From contig CAXTRQ010000001.1 of the NCBI GenBank assembly GCA_964246705.1, positions 62,001-126,000 on the forward strand: DNA of 64,000 nt, in the 5' to 3' direction. Below the pieces are notes generated by a model that saw nothing but the letters and a program-made list of their open reading frames with translations, was not told the origin of the DNA and did not search any database. Positions 8,349 through 16,479 of this stretch are shown piece by piece; positions within the stretch are counted from its first letter, which is position 1; every line of letters begins with the position of its first letter. The position numbers were made by a program, and so were the translations under genes. This DNA comes from DASZCR01 sp964246705 (lineage in GTDB: Bacteria; Acidobacteriota; Blastocatellia; Pyrinomonadales; Pyrinomonadaceae).

Positions 8349-8990
8349 TCAGGGTTGCGGCGTCTGGCTACTCACGGTGGCGGGCGTCGCCGTGTTGCGG
8401 CGACGGACGAAGGCTTCTCCGCGCTGGGTCAAACCCGCCTTCTCGGCGAAAGTGTAGAGGACGGAGGCCAGCAACTCTTTCGACTGCAACTTGAAAGTCG
8501 CCATGCCCTCGGCCTTGGTGTCCGGGTCATTGTACTGAAGCACGAGATAGCGCGATTTGTTTCTCATCAGGAGGCCGGGCAGTCCCAGCCCGTAAGGCAC
8601 AGTGCTCGCCAGTACCGTGCCTGTCGTCGAGCGGCGCGAATGCGTATCAGGCCACGCCGTCGCAACTACATCGTAAGGCACGGAAAACAATTCCTTGCTG
8701 GTTTTGTCGCGGAAGACGAGACGATGATTGGCATCGTCAAAATTCAGCGTGCCATCGCTTTTGCGATAGCCGACGATGCCGCCCTCGTATTTCGCCTTGA
8801 CGGTCGGCGGCGCGGGCGGCGGTTTGGGCGTCGTCACACCTTGGCTGGTCTGCGTGCCGGAAGTGGTCTGCGCGGCGGTCGTTGACGGATCACTGACGGT
8901 GCGCGCGCGTTGCGCGAATGCGGCGCTGCTGCCGCACGCAACAATTAGTGCGATGGCGAGCGCGTTTCTAGCTTTCGATACTGTTTTCAT
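8349..8990 (-). CDS. Secreted hypothetical protein, 213 aa
   Basis: A clear signal peptide is visible (MKTVSKARNALAIALIVACG, cleavage near AFAQ, residue 27). It is followed by a Thr/Pro-rich linker and a compact domain starting VKAKYEGGIVGYRKSDGTLN. That domain contains NHRLVFRDKTSKELFSVPYDVV, which reads like a beta-rich PH-like or lipid-binding fold, though I cannot name a family. GAGGAGAG lies five bases before the ATG. The gene is a single transcription unit with its own terminator. Function unknown; exported to the periplasm or beyond. Confidence 0.7.
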   Translation of the reverse strand: MKTVSKARNALAIALIVACGSSAAFAQRARTVSDPSTTAAQTTSGTQTSQGVTTPKPPPAPPTVKAKYEGGIVGYRKSDGTLNFDDANHRLVFRDKTSKELFSVPYDVVATAWPDTHSRRSTTGTVLASTVPYGLGLPGLLMRNKSRYLVLQYNDPDTKAEGMATFKLQSKELLASVLYTFAEKAGLTQRGEAFVRRRNTATPATVSSQTPQP

Positions 8991-9024
8991 TTTCTCTCCT
9001 CTAAAACTATTCGGCGGTGTGCTA

Positions 9025-9654
9025 CTAGAGACGCACGCCGCCGAGCGTGCGTTGCCAGACGAGCGAGCGTTTAAGCACGCAGAGCCTTTGTTTTTCCTCT
9101 TTCGAGCACATGGCTTCGAGTTGCTCGATCACCGCTTCGATGAGCGGCACGGCGAACGCTCCGGCGTGCGCGATAATCTGCGAATAGTAATGCAACTGCA
9201 ACGCTGCGGCGTCTCCGGCTTGATGAAATCCGCGCACGCTCTCTCCTGACATCCAGTAGACATCCGTGCCGACGGGGACGACACGGCGCGGCACGGCCTG
9301 ATGATTCGCCGCCGTAGTACCATCAGCGCCGCTTTTATCCGCCGCACGCTCGCGCCAGCCGAGCAGAAGAATACCGACGAGCACGCCCTGTTCGTTCAGA
9401 TAATCGGGACTGAGAATGGCGAGTTCGGCGTGTGATGAGAGGCGCGGCCCGAAGCTGCCATATTCCGGGTTAGCCAGCAGCGTGTTGTAGATGACGCCGA
9501 TGATTTCGCGTTCGTCTTCGAGAGGAATGGAGACGAACTGCGCGAACCCGTAGTCGCTCGCCCCCGGCGGCTCTGCGGCGTCCAGCTTATCAATGACGCG
9601 CGCCACATAATCAACGTGCGAATTAGATTTAACGATCTTAGCAATCTTGGTCAT
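9025..9654 (-). CDS. Possible HAS-barrel protein next to NurA
   Basis: The 209-aa protein begins IAKIVKSNSHVDYVARVID and has GFAQFVSIPLEDEREIIGVIYNTLLANPEY around residues 40-70. This resembles the HAS-barrel domain that precedes the ATPase core in HerA-type DNA-pumping enzymes, but no Walker motif follows. The C-terminal half looks helical (VPLIEAVIEQLEAMCSKEEKQRL). The neighbouring NurA nuclease gene supports a link to double-strand-break processing, because NurA and HerA work together. I infer a split-off HAS subunit that could dock on a HerA encoded elsewhere. Alternatively it is an unrelated beta-barrel protein. Confidence 0.5.
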   Translation of the reverse strand: MTKIAKIVKSNSHVDYVARVIDKLDAAEPPGASDYGFAQFVSIPLEDEREIIGVIYNTLLANPEYGSFGPRLSSHAELAILSPDYLNEQGVLVGILLLGWRERAADKSGADGTTAANHQAVPRRVVPVGTDVYWMSGESVRGFHQAGDAAALQLHYYSQIIAHAGAFAVPLIEAVIEQLEAMCSKEEKQRLCVLKRSLVWQRTLGGVRL

Positions 9655-9664
9655 CTGAATTTAC

Positions 9665-9775
9665 TTGCAAGGAGAAAAGAACAAGGCGGAACGGAAGGAT
9701 GAAAGGATGAATAAAACCAACAGCTTTCTCTTCCGACTCCGCCTTCATCTTTCCGCCTTGCCGTTCCCTCCATGT
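9665..9775. repeat. Intergenic inverted repeat (GGCGGAA/GGATGAA type)
   Basis: AAGGCGGAACGGAAGGATGA at the left is mirrored at the right by TCATCTTTCCGCCTTGCCGT and a further TCCGCCTTCA. It is a palindromic, probably non-coding element between two minus-strand genes. Confidence 0.5.
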
Positions 9776-9789
9776 CAAATTTCCGGCGC

Positions 9790-10350
9790 TCAAAAATTAT
9801 GGCGTGACCATTCCGGCATTTTGTAGAGAATCCACCAGAGTATAAGCTGCACGCCGAAGATGACGAGTCCCATCGAGATGCTCATGACGGAGGCGCGCCG
9901 CCCCCCCACATGCGGCATGCGGCGCGCCCGCCTCAGCCCGCAGCATACCCACAAGAGCGCGCCCGGACATAAAAGGAATACGAGATAAGGCACGAGCGCG
10001 TAGGTAACGAAAGCGAGAGCGGTGGTTGAGGCGCCGTTGCTGTTTTTTGTGAAAGGCATAGCTTGTTTGTTGGCTCGCCGTCGCGGGCGTGCGATGTGCG
10101 CGGCGCGGCTCGTGTGGCTGGCGGTCATCACGGACGCCGTGCGGCTGTTTTGTAAATGATACGAAGCGCGAATCGAATCGAGCGGGAGATAACCTTCCAC
10201 GTCAAACTCACGTCCGCAGGTCGCGCAGAAACGCGCGTCGGCGCGGCGCGAGATTGCGCCGCACGCAGGACATATGCGCGCCGCGTCGGTTGACGCAGAC
10301 TCTTCGTGTCGAAACTCGTAGGGCACGCTGTTGTCCGAACTGCGATTCAT
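9790..10350 (-). CDS. Zinc-ribbon membrane protein, 186 aa
   Basis: An N-terminal zinc ribbon (CPACGAISRRADARFCATCG, about residues 25-46) is followed by a basic linker with RPRRR. Two hydrophobic segments come next: about 110-135 (LAFVTYALVPYLVFLLCPGA) and 160-180 (GLVIFGVQLILWWILY). ATG 10350 has AGGTG nearby; a GTG three codons earlier is less likely. It sits between the HAS-barrel-like and NurA genes with 46 bases to NurA, so it may be cotranscribed. I do not know its function. Zinc-ribbon plus membrane-segment proteins are common hypotheticals in Acidobacteriota. Confidence 0.65.
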   Translation of the reverse strand: MNRSSDNSVPYEFRHEESASTDAARICPACGAISRRADARFCATCGREFDVEGYLPLDSIRASYHLQNSRTASVMTASHTSRAAHIARPRRRANKQAMPFTKNSNGASTTALAFVTYALVPYLVFLLCPGALLWVCCGLRRARRMPHVGGRRASVMSISMGLVIFGVQLILWWILYKMPEWSRHNF

Positions 10351-10396
10351 ATTTGACACCTGTGCTCGATTGCAGACGATCTGTTTTAACTTTCGG

Positions 10397-11608
10397 CTAA
10401 TAACGTCGCCGCGCTTTGCTCGACGCCTTGCGCGAGATGCGAAAGTCGAAGCTGTGCTCGGCGGCGAAATCCTGCATCACGCGGAGAAACTGTTCGCGGT
10501 CACGCGCCGTCATCACCGCCGCCGCGTCCGCCGTCTCAATCGGGTAAGGATACCCATTGCCGACGACGCATTCGGCGCGCACCGCATCAACCACCTCTTC
10601 AATCAGCCCCGCCTCAAAGACCCACGCCGGAATGTCGAGCCGCGCCGGATGGCCGTCCAGAGTGGTCTGCATGTAGAGAAATCCGACCACCGGCACGCCC
10701 TCTTCCGTATAGAACTTATCAGCCAGATTCGTCCGCTGGCAATACCAAAAAATCGTGCGGTCGCCCCAATGCCTCAACAGAGCCTCTTCGCCGACCGACG
10801 GCGCGCGCAACATTTGGGCGTCATAGACGCTCGTGCGCTTGAGATTCTTATCCAGAGCTTCGACCAGATCGCGTAAGTCCGGCGCGTAGGATTGGTCAAT
10901 GTAGCCGACGACGGGCACTTGCGTTTCGCGCGAGAGGCCGACGAGTTCGACGAGCGCACGCGCGTAATCTTCAAAGAACCTCGTCTCTGTGTGCTGGCGC
11001 GCAGAAGAAATCAGCAGCGTGCCGTCGAGAAAGGCGACGGGGACGCGCTCGCCGCGCTCGCGCCATCCCCTGCGGCGTTCGAGAAAGCGGCAGATAGTCT
11101 CGGCCTCCAACTCAAAGCGGCGCAGGCTGACAATTTGTTCGGGGCTTTCGTATGCGCGCTCGGTCTCTAAAAGTTCGCCGGGACTGATGACTTTGAAGTG
11201 CGCGTCCTTCGTATAGTTGCCATCCGCCGTGTGCGGATTCTCAAAAGATGCGACCTGCACCGCGCCGACCGGCATCGAGATTTCGCGCCCCGGATAAACC
11301 TGACTGCCGTCCGCCGCGAACGTCACGCGCTCTTTGAGAACTCCGAGCGCCCACGCGCGCGCCTCTTCGTGCGAACGCCAGTGGCGCGCGAAAGGAACGA
11401 CCACGCCGCGCCGCTCATCCAGTTCGGCGGAAGGATACGTTACCTTGGACGCGGCGACGCGCTCACGGATTCCGGCGGCGGGGCGGTCGGCGAGCGACCG
11501 CAGGCGCGTCGCCGCATCGCGCACCTCATCGCGCAGAGTGCGCTCGAAGCGGATGAACTCCGCGCGCTTGTCTTTGAGCGCCGCGACTAAATGGCTGCGG
11601 TAAAGCAT
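10397..11608 (-). CDS. nurA: NurA-family DNA double-strand break repair nuclease
   Basis: The protein shows the NurA pattern: FAADGSQVYPGRE with the first catalytic Asp, then VPVAFLDGTLLIS with a second Asp, and VVGYIDQSYAPDLRDL further on. NurA nucleases resect DNA ends with the HerA motor. Length (403 aa) fits the family. ATG 11608 is preferred over an in-frame start at 11641, which would translate part of the adjoining repeat. No herA is in the window; a HAS-barrel-like protein is two genes downstream. Confidence 0.75.
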   Translation of the reverse strand: MLYRSHLVAALKDKRAEFIRFERTLRDEVRDAATRLRSLADRPAAGIRERVAASKVTYPSAELDERRGVVVPFARHWRSHEEARAWALGVLKERVTFAADGSQVYPGREISMPVGAVQVASFENPHTADGNYTKDAHFKVISPGELLETERAYESPEQIVSLRRFELEAETICRFLERRRGWRERGERVPVAFLDGTLLISSARQHTETRFFEDYARALVELVGLSRETQVPVVGYIDQSYAPDLRDLVEALDKNLKRTSVYDAQMLRAPSVGEEALLRHWGDRTIFWYCQRTNLADKFYTEEGVPVVGFLYMQTTLDGHPARLDIPAWVFEAGLIEEVVDAVRAECVVGNGYPYPIETADAAAVMTARDREQFLRVMQDFAAEHSFDFRISRKASSKARRRY

Positions 11609-11737
11609 AAGAGACAGTGACGAGTGACAAGTAACGAGCAAAACCGAAAACGGTTTTTAGTTTCCAGTTTTCAGTAGCCGGTAATGAGTGAAAGATGATG
11701 AGAGCCAAGCTGTCTTTAACTCGTCACTGGTCACTTT
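11609..11737. repeat. Dispersed intergenic repeat, copy B (inverted)
   Basis: Read on the minus strand this stretch matches the repeat at 4635-4757 over most of its length: GTGAC steps, GACGAGTTAAAGACAGCT, CTCTCATC, CTGAAAACTGGAAAC, CGGTTTTGCTCGT and an inverted GTCAC end. It fills the gap between nurA and the next gene exactly, as copy A does. Confidence 0.7.
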
Positions 11738-11739
11738 AA

Positions 11740-12267
11740 TTATCGTTTCCTTTGCAGTCTCGCCAACTGTTCGGAGGTGGCGGAGAAGTAGGTGGTCTTC
11801 AATTTTCCGTCAATGAAGGTATAGATGATGCCGTCTTTCTGATTGGTGTAGACGGCGACATTCTTTTTGACCTCCGGCTCGAACTTCGAGTTGTTGACCA
11901 GTTTCAGAGACTCCGGCGTATCCGATGCGCGTTCGTGCTGCAAGACGATCTGCATGACCATCCCTTCAATCTCCGGCGCAAGATTTCTCGACGTGACGAA
12001 TTTTGAGTTGACGAAGAAAACCGTCACCACACCGCCAGAGACCTTAAAACGAAGCGTCGCCGTTTGCCCCGGCACGTCTTCGATGGGACGACCGAGGATG
12101 CGCTCGACATCTGGCCGCCGCGACTTCAAAGGCTCAATGTGATTCCAAGAGGCCGCCCGCACAGGACGCGCCCCCCCGCCGCACAGCAGCAGTGCGGCGA
12201 AAGCTGTGGCGATGACAAGTAGTGATGAACGACGCATAAGCGTGTGCAGGAATTTCTGTTTGCTCAT
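11740..12267 (-). CDS. Secreted hypothetical protein, 175 aa
   Basis: A signal peptide with a hydrophobic core (LVIATAFAALLLCGGGA) and probable cleavage near VRAASW is followed by a 135-residue domain. The domain begins EPLKSRRPDVERILGRPIED, a motif like outer-membrane-assembly (SmpA/BamE-type) repeats in which a short helix precedes LG-P. It continues with VTVFFVNSKF and a C-terminal YTFIDGKLKTTYFSAT. It recalls the BamE/SmpA fold superficially, but I would not assign it. It is minus-strand and stands alone between two repeats. Confidence 0.6.
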   Translation of the reverse strand: MSKQKFLHTLMRRSSLLVIATAFAALLLCGGGARPVRAASWNHIEPLKSRRPDVERILGRPIEDVPGQTATLRFKVSGGVVTVFFVNSKFVTSRNLAPEIEGMVMQIVLQHERASDTPESLKLVNNSKFEPEVKKNVAVYTNQKDGIIYTFIDGKLKTTYFSATSEQLARLQRKR

Positions 12268-12287
12268 GGCGCGATGCTACAGCAGGG

Positions 12288-12374
12288 AAGTTCAAAGTTC
12301 AAAGGAAAGTTCAAAGCTCAAAGTTGAAACAGAACTGCTGTCTTGAGCTTTGAGCTTTAAACTTTGAACCAATC
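12288..12374. repeat. Intergenic inverted repeat (TTCAAAG type)
   Basis: AAGTTCAAAGTTCAAAGGAA and AAAGCTCAAAGTTGAAAC are mirrored by GAGCTTTGAGCTTTAAACTT. The element lies between two minus-strand genes and could fold in RNA, so it may also end transcription. Confidence 0.5.
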
Positions 12375-13616
12375 TTACTTGACGAACGGGCGGACTTGCT
12401 CGGCTGCCGATTTCAGGTCGGCGTCGTCGGGCGCAATCTGCAAGCCTTTTTCATAAGCGGCGAGGGCTTTGGCGTACTGCTTCGTCGAGACGTAGGCGTA
12501 GCCGAGTTCGCGGTAGATGTTGGCGTCGTTGGTCGTCTTCGTGGCGGCGCGCTCAAGGGCGGCGATGGCTTTGGGGAAGTTCTTGGCGCGCGAGTGCGAG
12601 ATGCCGAGTAGGTAGAGCGTCGGCCCCCCGGCGGTGTCTGCCGCCGTGATGCGTTCGAGCACGGTGGCGGCGCGCGCATACTGTTCCGCGCGGATGAGAG
12701 CCTGTGCATGAAGCACCGTCGAGGCTTCGTCCGAGCGCAGGCGGAGCAGTGCTTCGCTTGCGCGCACGGCGCTCAATTTGTCGGCGGAGGCGGTCGCAGC
12801 GGCAGGCGCGGCTTCGGCGCGGCGCAGGTAAGCGTAAGTCAAAAGCGTCCACGCTTCGGCGAGGCGCGTGTCGGCGGTCGTCGCGCGATTGAGCAGGTTG
12901 ATGGCCGTGTCGTTGTCCTTGCGCTCGAAGGCGAGGCGACCGAGATAAAAGAGCGAGAGAGAATTTTTCGGGTCGGCTTTAATGGCGGCATTGAACGACC
13001 GCTCGGCGTCCGTCTGTTTGCCCGTGCGATATTCGGCGAGACCGCGCAGCGAGAGCATCGCCGCGTCGGGCGTCGCGCCTTTGCGCGTCGTCGCGGCGAC
13101 GAGCAGAGGAAGCGCCGCGTCGAACTTTTCGATACGGACGTAGGTCTGCGCGAGTTCGTCCGAGGTGTTCGGGTCTTCTTCCCCGGCGGCGCGCTGGAGG
13201 TCGAGAGCGCGCTGCAAATCTGCGGCAGCTTCAGCGTACTGCTTGAGCGCGACCTCGGCGAAACCGGCAATCTTCCATGCTTCGGAATTGTTCGGGTCGC
13301 TGGCGGCAATCTGTTTCGCTTCCTTGAGCGCGGCGTCGTAGAGCTTCTGCTGGTAGAGCGAGTAGGCGCGCGTGGTGTCGTTGGCTGCGCCCGTGGAGGT
13401 TCTCGCGGCGGGCTGCGAGGTGGGCGCGTTGCGCGTCTGGTTCGCGCCGGTTGTCGTCGGCAGAGTTGTCTCGGGGCGACTGACGGGCGTCGGCGTCGGC
13501 TCCGGCGTCGGGTTGACGCGGCGCGGGCGCGACGCCCCCGATTGCGCGAAACTCAGCGAAACAGCGGACAATAAAAACGCGACGATGGCGGCAAGACGTA
13601 TTTTCGATGTCATCAT
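12375..13616 (-). CDS. Secreted TPR-repeat protein, 413 aa
   Basis: A signal peptide (LAAIVAFLLSAVSLSFAQSG) precedes a Pro/Thr-rich linker and about eight tetratricopeptide repeats running to the C-terminus. Examples are AYSLYQQKLYDAALKEAKQI, AWKIAGFAEVALKQYAEAAA and YRELGYAYVSTKQYAKALAA. TPR arrays mediate protein contacts; here they lie outside the cytoplasm. I chose ATG 13616 because the in-frame GTG at 13634 adds only six non-signal residues. Partners are unknown; no operon mate overlaps it. Confidence 0.75.
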   Translation of the reverse strand: MMTSKIRLAAIVAFLLSAVSLSFAQSGASRPRRVNPTPEPTPTPVSRPETTLPTTTGANQTRNAPTSQPAARTSTGAANDTTRAYSLYQQKLYDAALKEAKQIAASDPNNSEAWKIAGFAEVALKQYAEAAADLQRALDLQRAAGEEDPNTSDELAQTYVRIEKFDAALPLLVAATTRKGATPDAAMLSLRGLAEYRTGKQTDAERSFNAAIKADPKNSLSLFYLGRLAFERKDNDTAINLLNRATTADTRLAEAWTLLTYAYLRRAEAAPAAATASADKLSAVRASEALLRLRSDEASTVLHAQALIRAEQYARAATVLERITAADTAGGPTLYLLGISHSRAKNFPKAIAALERAATKTTNDANIYRELGYAYVSTKQYAKALAAYEKGLQIAPDDADLKSAAEQVRPFVK

Positions 13617-13799
13617 GGAAAGAAAGTCTTTCACAGCAAACTATGGATTTCAACTTTTATGGCGTTGTTTGGGAGAGGGCAATCATCCGATGCTTGCCGC
13701 GCGGGCATGGTTCGCCATCAAGACGCGCTCTAAAGCGGTTTGCAACTTCGGGAAAATTGAACAGGTGAAATCTGAAATTTTCAATCGCTCAACTTTTAT

Positions 13800-13836
13800 G
13801 CGTCTTGGCGCGAAACTATATTTCGCGCTAAGACGC
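13800..13836. repeat. Palindromic intergenic repeat (CGTCTTGGCG family), copy 2
   Basis: GCGTCTTGGCGCGAAA (13800-13815) pairs with TTTCGCGCTAAGACGC (13821-13836) with one mismatch. The 300-base gap 13617-13930 holds no gene. Related copies lie at 5128 and 47135. Confidence 0.65.
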
Positions 13837-13930
13837 CGAGGCGCGAAGAAAACAGAACGCTAAGAAGACAGCTTTTAGACTGTCTCTGCTCGATGAGAGC
13901 GGCTTGCCGGACATGCTGCGGAACGTTGCT

Positions 13931-15454
13931 TTAGCTGACAGGCGGAGGAGCGGGACTGCTGTTTTCGTCGCCGATTCGGTTTTCGAGAAAATTAAATTCG
14001 ACTAGAGAGACGGCAGGCTTCGTGCTCTGTAAGCTCATCTGCCTGTCAGGAGCGGGCAATTGAGCAGGTTGGCTCTGGCCTTCGTAATTCCGACGTATTT
14101 GAAATCTGGCGGTAATCAGTTTCGCCGCACTCAGCCCGGCGCTTGAATCCAGCACGCACACTTGTTCGGTGAGCGCCTTTTGTGAAACCCGCTCGAAAGC
14201 GTGCTGAAGCTCTGAGGCGGCGGCGCTCATCCCTTCCGCGATGAGCATCTCGAAATCGTGACCGGCGCGCTCTAATCGCCGTGCAAAGTCGTGCAGGCTC
14301 ATGCGCCCCTCGTTATGAATCTTTCCGGTCACGACGATCATCAGATGGCGGGCTTCCGTTTCGATTTTCGTATTTATCGTGCGGCGCGCGAATGCCGGGG
14401 TCAACTCGCCGTCCCTCATCACGATGAGAAACGAATCGCCGCACACCTGAACCATCATCCGCGCCTCGCCGTCGCCAGCCGGAGGCTCGACCGCAATCTC
14501 GCATTCCGAAACACCAAGCTCGCGCAGAACTGCGTGGAGACGATTGACCAGCCATGCCCCATCATTGAGCAGCACGGAAGAGAGCGGTGTCGGGGCGAAC
14601 ACGTCTTCGATTTTCTCGTCCGCGACGGCTGCGCCGCAGACACTACATCTCGCACGGCTGATTGTGATGACGGCCAGCGCATCGGCGGACGGCAGGCTGA
14701 ACAACATGTGACCCGCTTGACGGCAACTAATCAGAACCTCTCGCCGCAACAACCCGCCTGCGAGCAGTTTGTCGAGCGTAAATTCGTAAGGCGCGCGCGC
14801 CGTCTCTTCCACCATCGAGTTGACGGGGTAGCCCTCCGCATATGCTTCCTTCGCGCGGCGCAGAAAACTTCTCGTGTCATCGTCCTCCAACAATTTCGCC
14901 GCGAGCACACGTTCGCGGGCATTCTCTCGACAGGCGATTGTCGAGAGAGAATCCGCGTCCTGTTTGGCGACAAAGCGCATGAACCCGCGTTGCACTGAAG
15001 AGGGGTCTTGTCGCCAATTCGTTAACTTTTGCGAGTCGTCTTCGATGCTCTCAAGAGATTCATTGCTCTCACCAGACAGACAAATGCTCAGCGTCCGGCA
15101 AAAAGAGCCGAGTTGACGAAGCGGCTCGATTGTCTGCCGCTCGTAAACGATCCCCGCGCGCATGACCGGAGAGCCATGATCCGCGTCTTCAAAGAGAAGA
15201 AAAAGCATGTGATCCTCAAAGCAGAAGAGGTCACCTTGCACGTAAGCGGTCTGCCCCTCAGAGTTGGCTGGCGTGGCGATGAGGCGCTCCATCTCTTCGA
15301 TGTGATTCGAGAACAAGAGAGCCTGCTCGTAGCCGCTCAGTCGCATCGAGCGGATGAGCGGTTTGAATTTCTTCCCCTGCAATTTTTCCAGCAGGCGGAG
15401 TCGCCCTTCAGCATCCAACTCGTGATCCAAAAGTCTGCTTGCGAGGAACAACAT
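13931..15454 (-). CDS. Hypothetical cytoplasmic protein, 507 aa
   Basis: No signal peptide or membrane segment is visible. The N-terminal 120 residues (LRLLEKLQGKKFKPLIRSMR and nearby) look helical, then beta-rich. The middle contains a lone CxxC (RCSVCGAA, near residue 272). The C-terminal 60 residues are Pro/Ser-rich and probably disordered. I do not recognise a family. GGGAGA lies seven bases before the ATG. The DUF4388-TonB fusion is directly upstream on the same strand with 70 bases between, so the two may be one unit. A role in the same signalling or envelope process is only inference. Confidence 0.6.
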   Translation of the reverse strand: MLFLASRLLDHELDAEGRLRLLEKLQGKKFKPLIRSMRLSGYEQALLFSNHIEEMERLIATPANSEGQTAYVQGDLFCFEDHMLFLLFEDADHGSPVMRAGIVYERQTIEPLRQLGSFCRTLSICLSGESNESLESIEDDSQKLTNWRQDPSSVQRGFMRFVAKQDADSLSTIACRENARERVLAAKLLEDDDTRSFLRRAKEAYAEGYPVNSMVEETARAPYEFTLDKLLAGGLLRREVLISCRQAGHMLFSLPSADALAVITISRARCSVCGAAVADEKIEDVFAPTPLSSVLLNDGAWLVNRLHAVLRELGVSECEIAVEPPAGDGEARMMVQVCGDSFLIVMRDGELTPAFARRTINTKIETEARHLMIVVTGKIHNEGRMSLHDFARRLERAGHDFEMLIAEGMSAAASELQHAFERVSQKALTEQVCVLDSSAGLSAAKLITARFQIRRNYEGQSQPAQLPAPDRQMSLQSTKPAVSLVEFNFLENRIGDENSSPAPPPVS

Positions 15455-15524
15455 ATCTTTAATCTCCCGTTCTGGCCGTCAACTCATCAAGCGCGCGTGT
15501 CAGCCGCTCGCTGATATTCGTTCA

Positions 15525-16394
15525 TCACTCAGGCGAATTGATCTTGAGCAGTAGCACTTTATCCTCACCCGACATCTTCGGGGAGAAACGGCGCTCGCGC
15601 GCGATTCTCAGCGCCACGGCCTCGTAAGCTTCCATGCCGTCGCGGTGTGTCTCGACGGAGGCTTGCGCCACTCGCCCCTTCTCGACACGCACGACCACCT
15701 TGATTGTCTGCGGCGCGGCGCGCGTGATTCCGCTCTTTTTCCCGACCCCTGCCTCACGATTAACAATCTCCGAGAGCGCCGCGGAGATGTCTCTTTTGAT
15801 AAGCCAGCGCGTCAGCGCGACGACCGTCAGCAAACTGACCAGCAGCGAAATGATCGCGCTGGCGATTAATAACTGACGCCCGCGACGACGATTCGCACGC
15901 TCCAGTGACGAGGGAGGAAGGGCGAGCACTTCCTTCGCCTTTGGTAGTTGCTCCGGCTTGGTTGCATCCTCAGTTTCGACGGGCGTGGCAATCAACGGCG
16001 GGGTGGTGACCGGCGGGGTGATGGTCGGCGAAGTTTTACCGTTCCCCGAATAACCTTGAGCGTCAATAGTTTTCTCGTCCCAGCAACCTAACAACTCGAA
16101 GACGACTTTTTGTGACGACTCGTTAATGGATTGGCGGGGCGGTTGAATAAGCGGGTTAAAGTTAAAAGAAGCATTCGGCTGCGACAGCGCGACGACCACG
16201 GCCTGCAAACCGCCCATCGTGTTGAGCTGAGCATCAACCAGATTTCCGTCCACAAAATAGAGAGAACACGGACTCAACGCATACTCGATAAGCAATCTGC
16301 CGCTCTTTCGCTGGCGACGCAAAATAGAGATTAAGTCCGCCAGCGGATAGTCATCCAGATGGCCTGTTAGTACTACAAAACTTGTCCCTTGCAT
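15525..16394 (-). CDS. DUF4388 domain fused to a membrane segment and TonB-like C-terminus
   Basis: Residues 1-110 match the DUF4388/PATAN pattern: LTGHLDDYPLADLISILRRQ, SGRLLIEY and LYFVDGNLVDAQLNTMGG. Such domains occur in bacterial gliding and two-component proteins. After a Pro/Thr linker comes one membrane segment (about 178-198), then a domain of about 80 residues with IKVVVRVEKGRVAQASVETH and AVALRIARERRFSP, which reads like the TonB C-terminal fold. The orientation puts the DUF4388 part in the cytoplasm and the TonB-like part outside. AGAGGAAATAG precedes the ATG. A signal-transmission role is inference. Confidence 0.7.
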   Translation of the reverse strand: MQGTSFVVLTGHLDDYPLADLISILRRQRKSGRLLIEYALSPCSLYFVDGNLVDAQLNTMGGLQAVVVALSQPNASFNFNPLIQPPRQSINESSQKVVFELLGCWDEKTIDAQGYSGNGKTSPTITPPVTTPPLIATPVETEDATKPEQLPKAKEVLALPPSSLERANRRRGRQLLIASAIISLLVSLLTVVALTRWLIKRDISAALSEIVNREAGVGKKSGITRAAPQTIKVVVRVEKGRVAQASVETHRDGMEAYEAVALRIARERRFSPKMSGEDKVLLLKINSPE

Positions 16395-16479
16395 CTATTT
16401 CCTCTTCGACCGACCGAGCTTTCCCGCCCTTGAATATTCCTCGCGGCAAGACTGTACGCCGAGCGGCGCGGCTCAATTC

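Noticed and set aside
12708..13574. Long open frame opposite the TPR gene
   Set aside because: It is antisense to a convincing TPR protein, has no family similarity and shows Arg/Gly-rich shadow composition.
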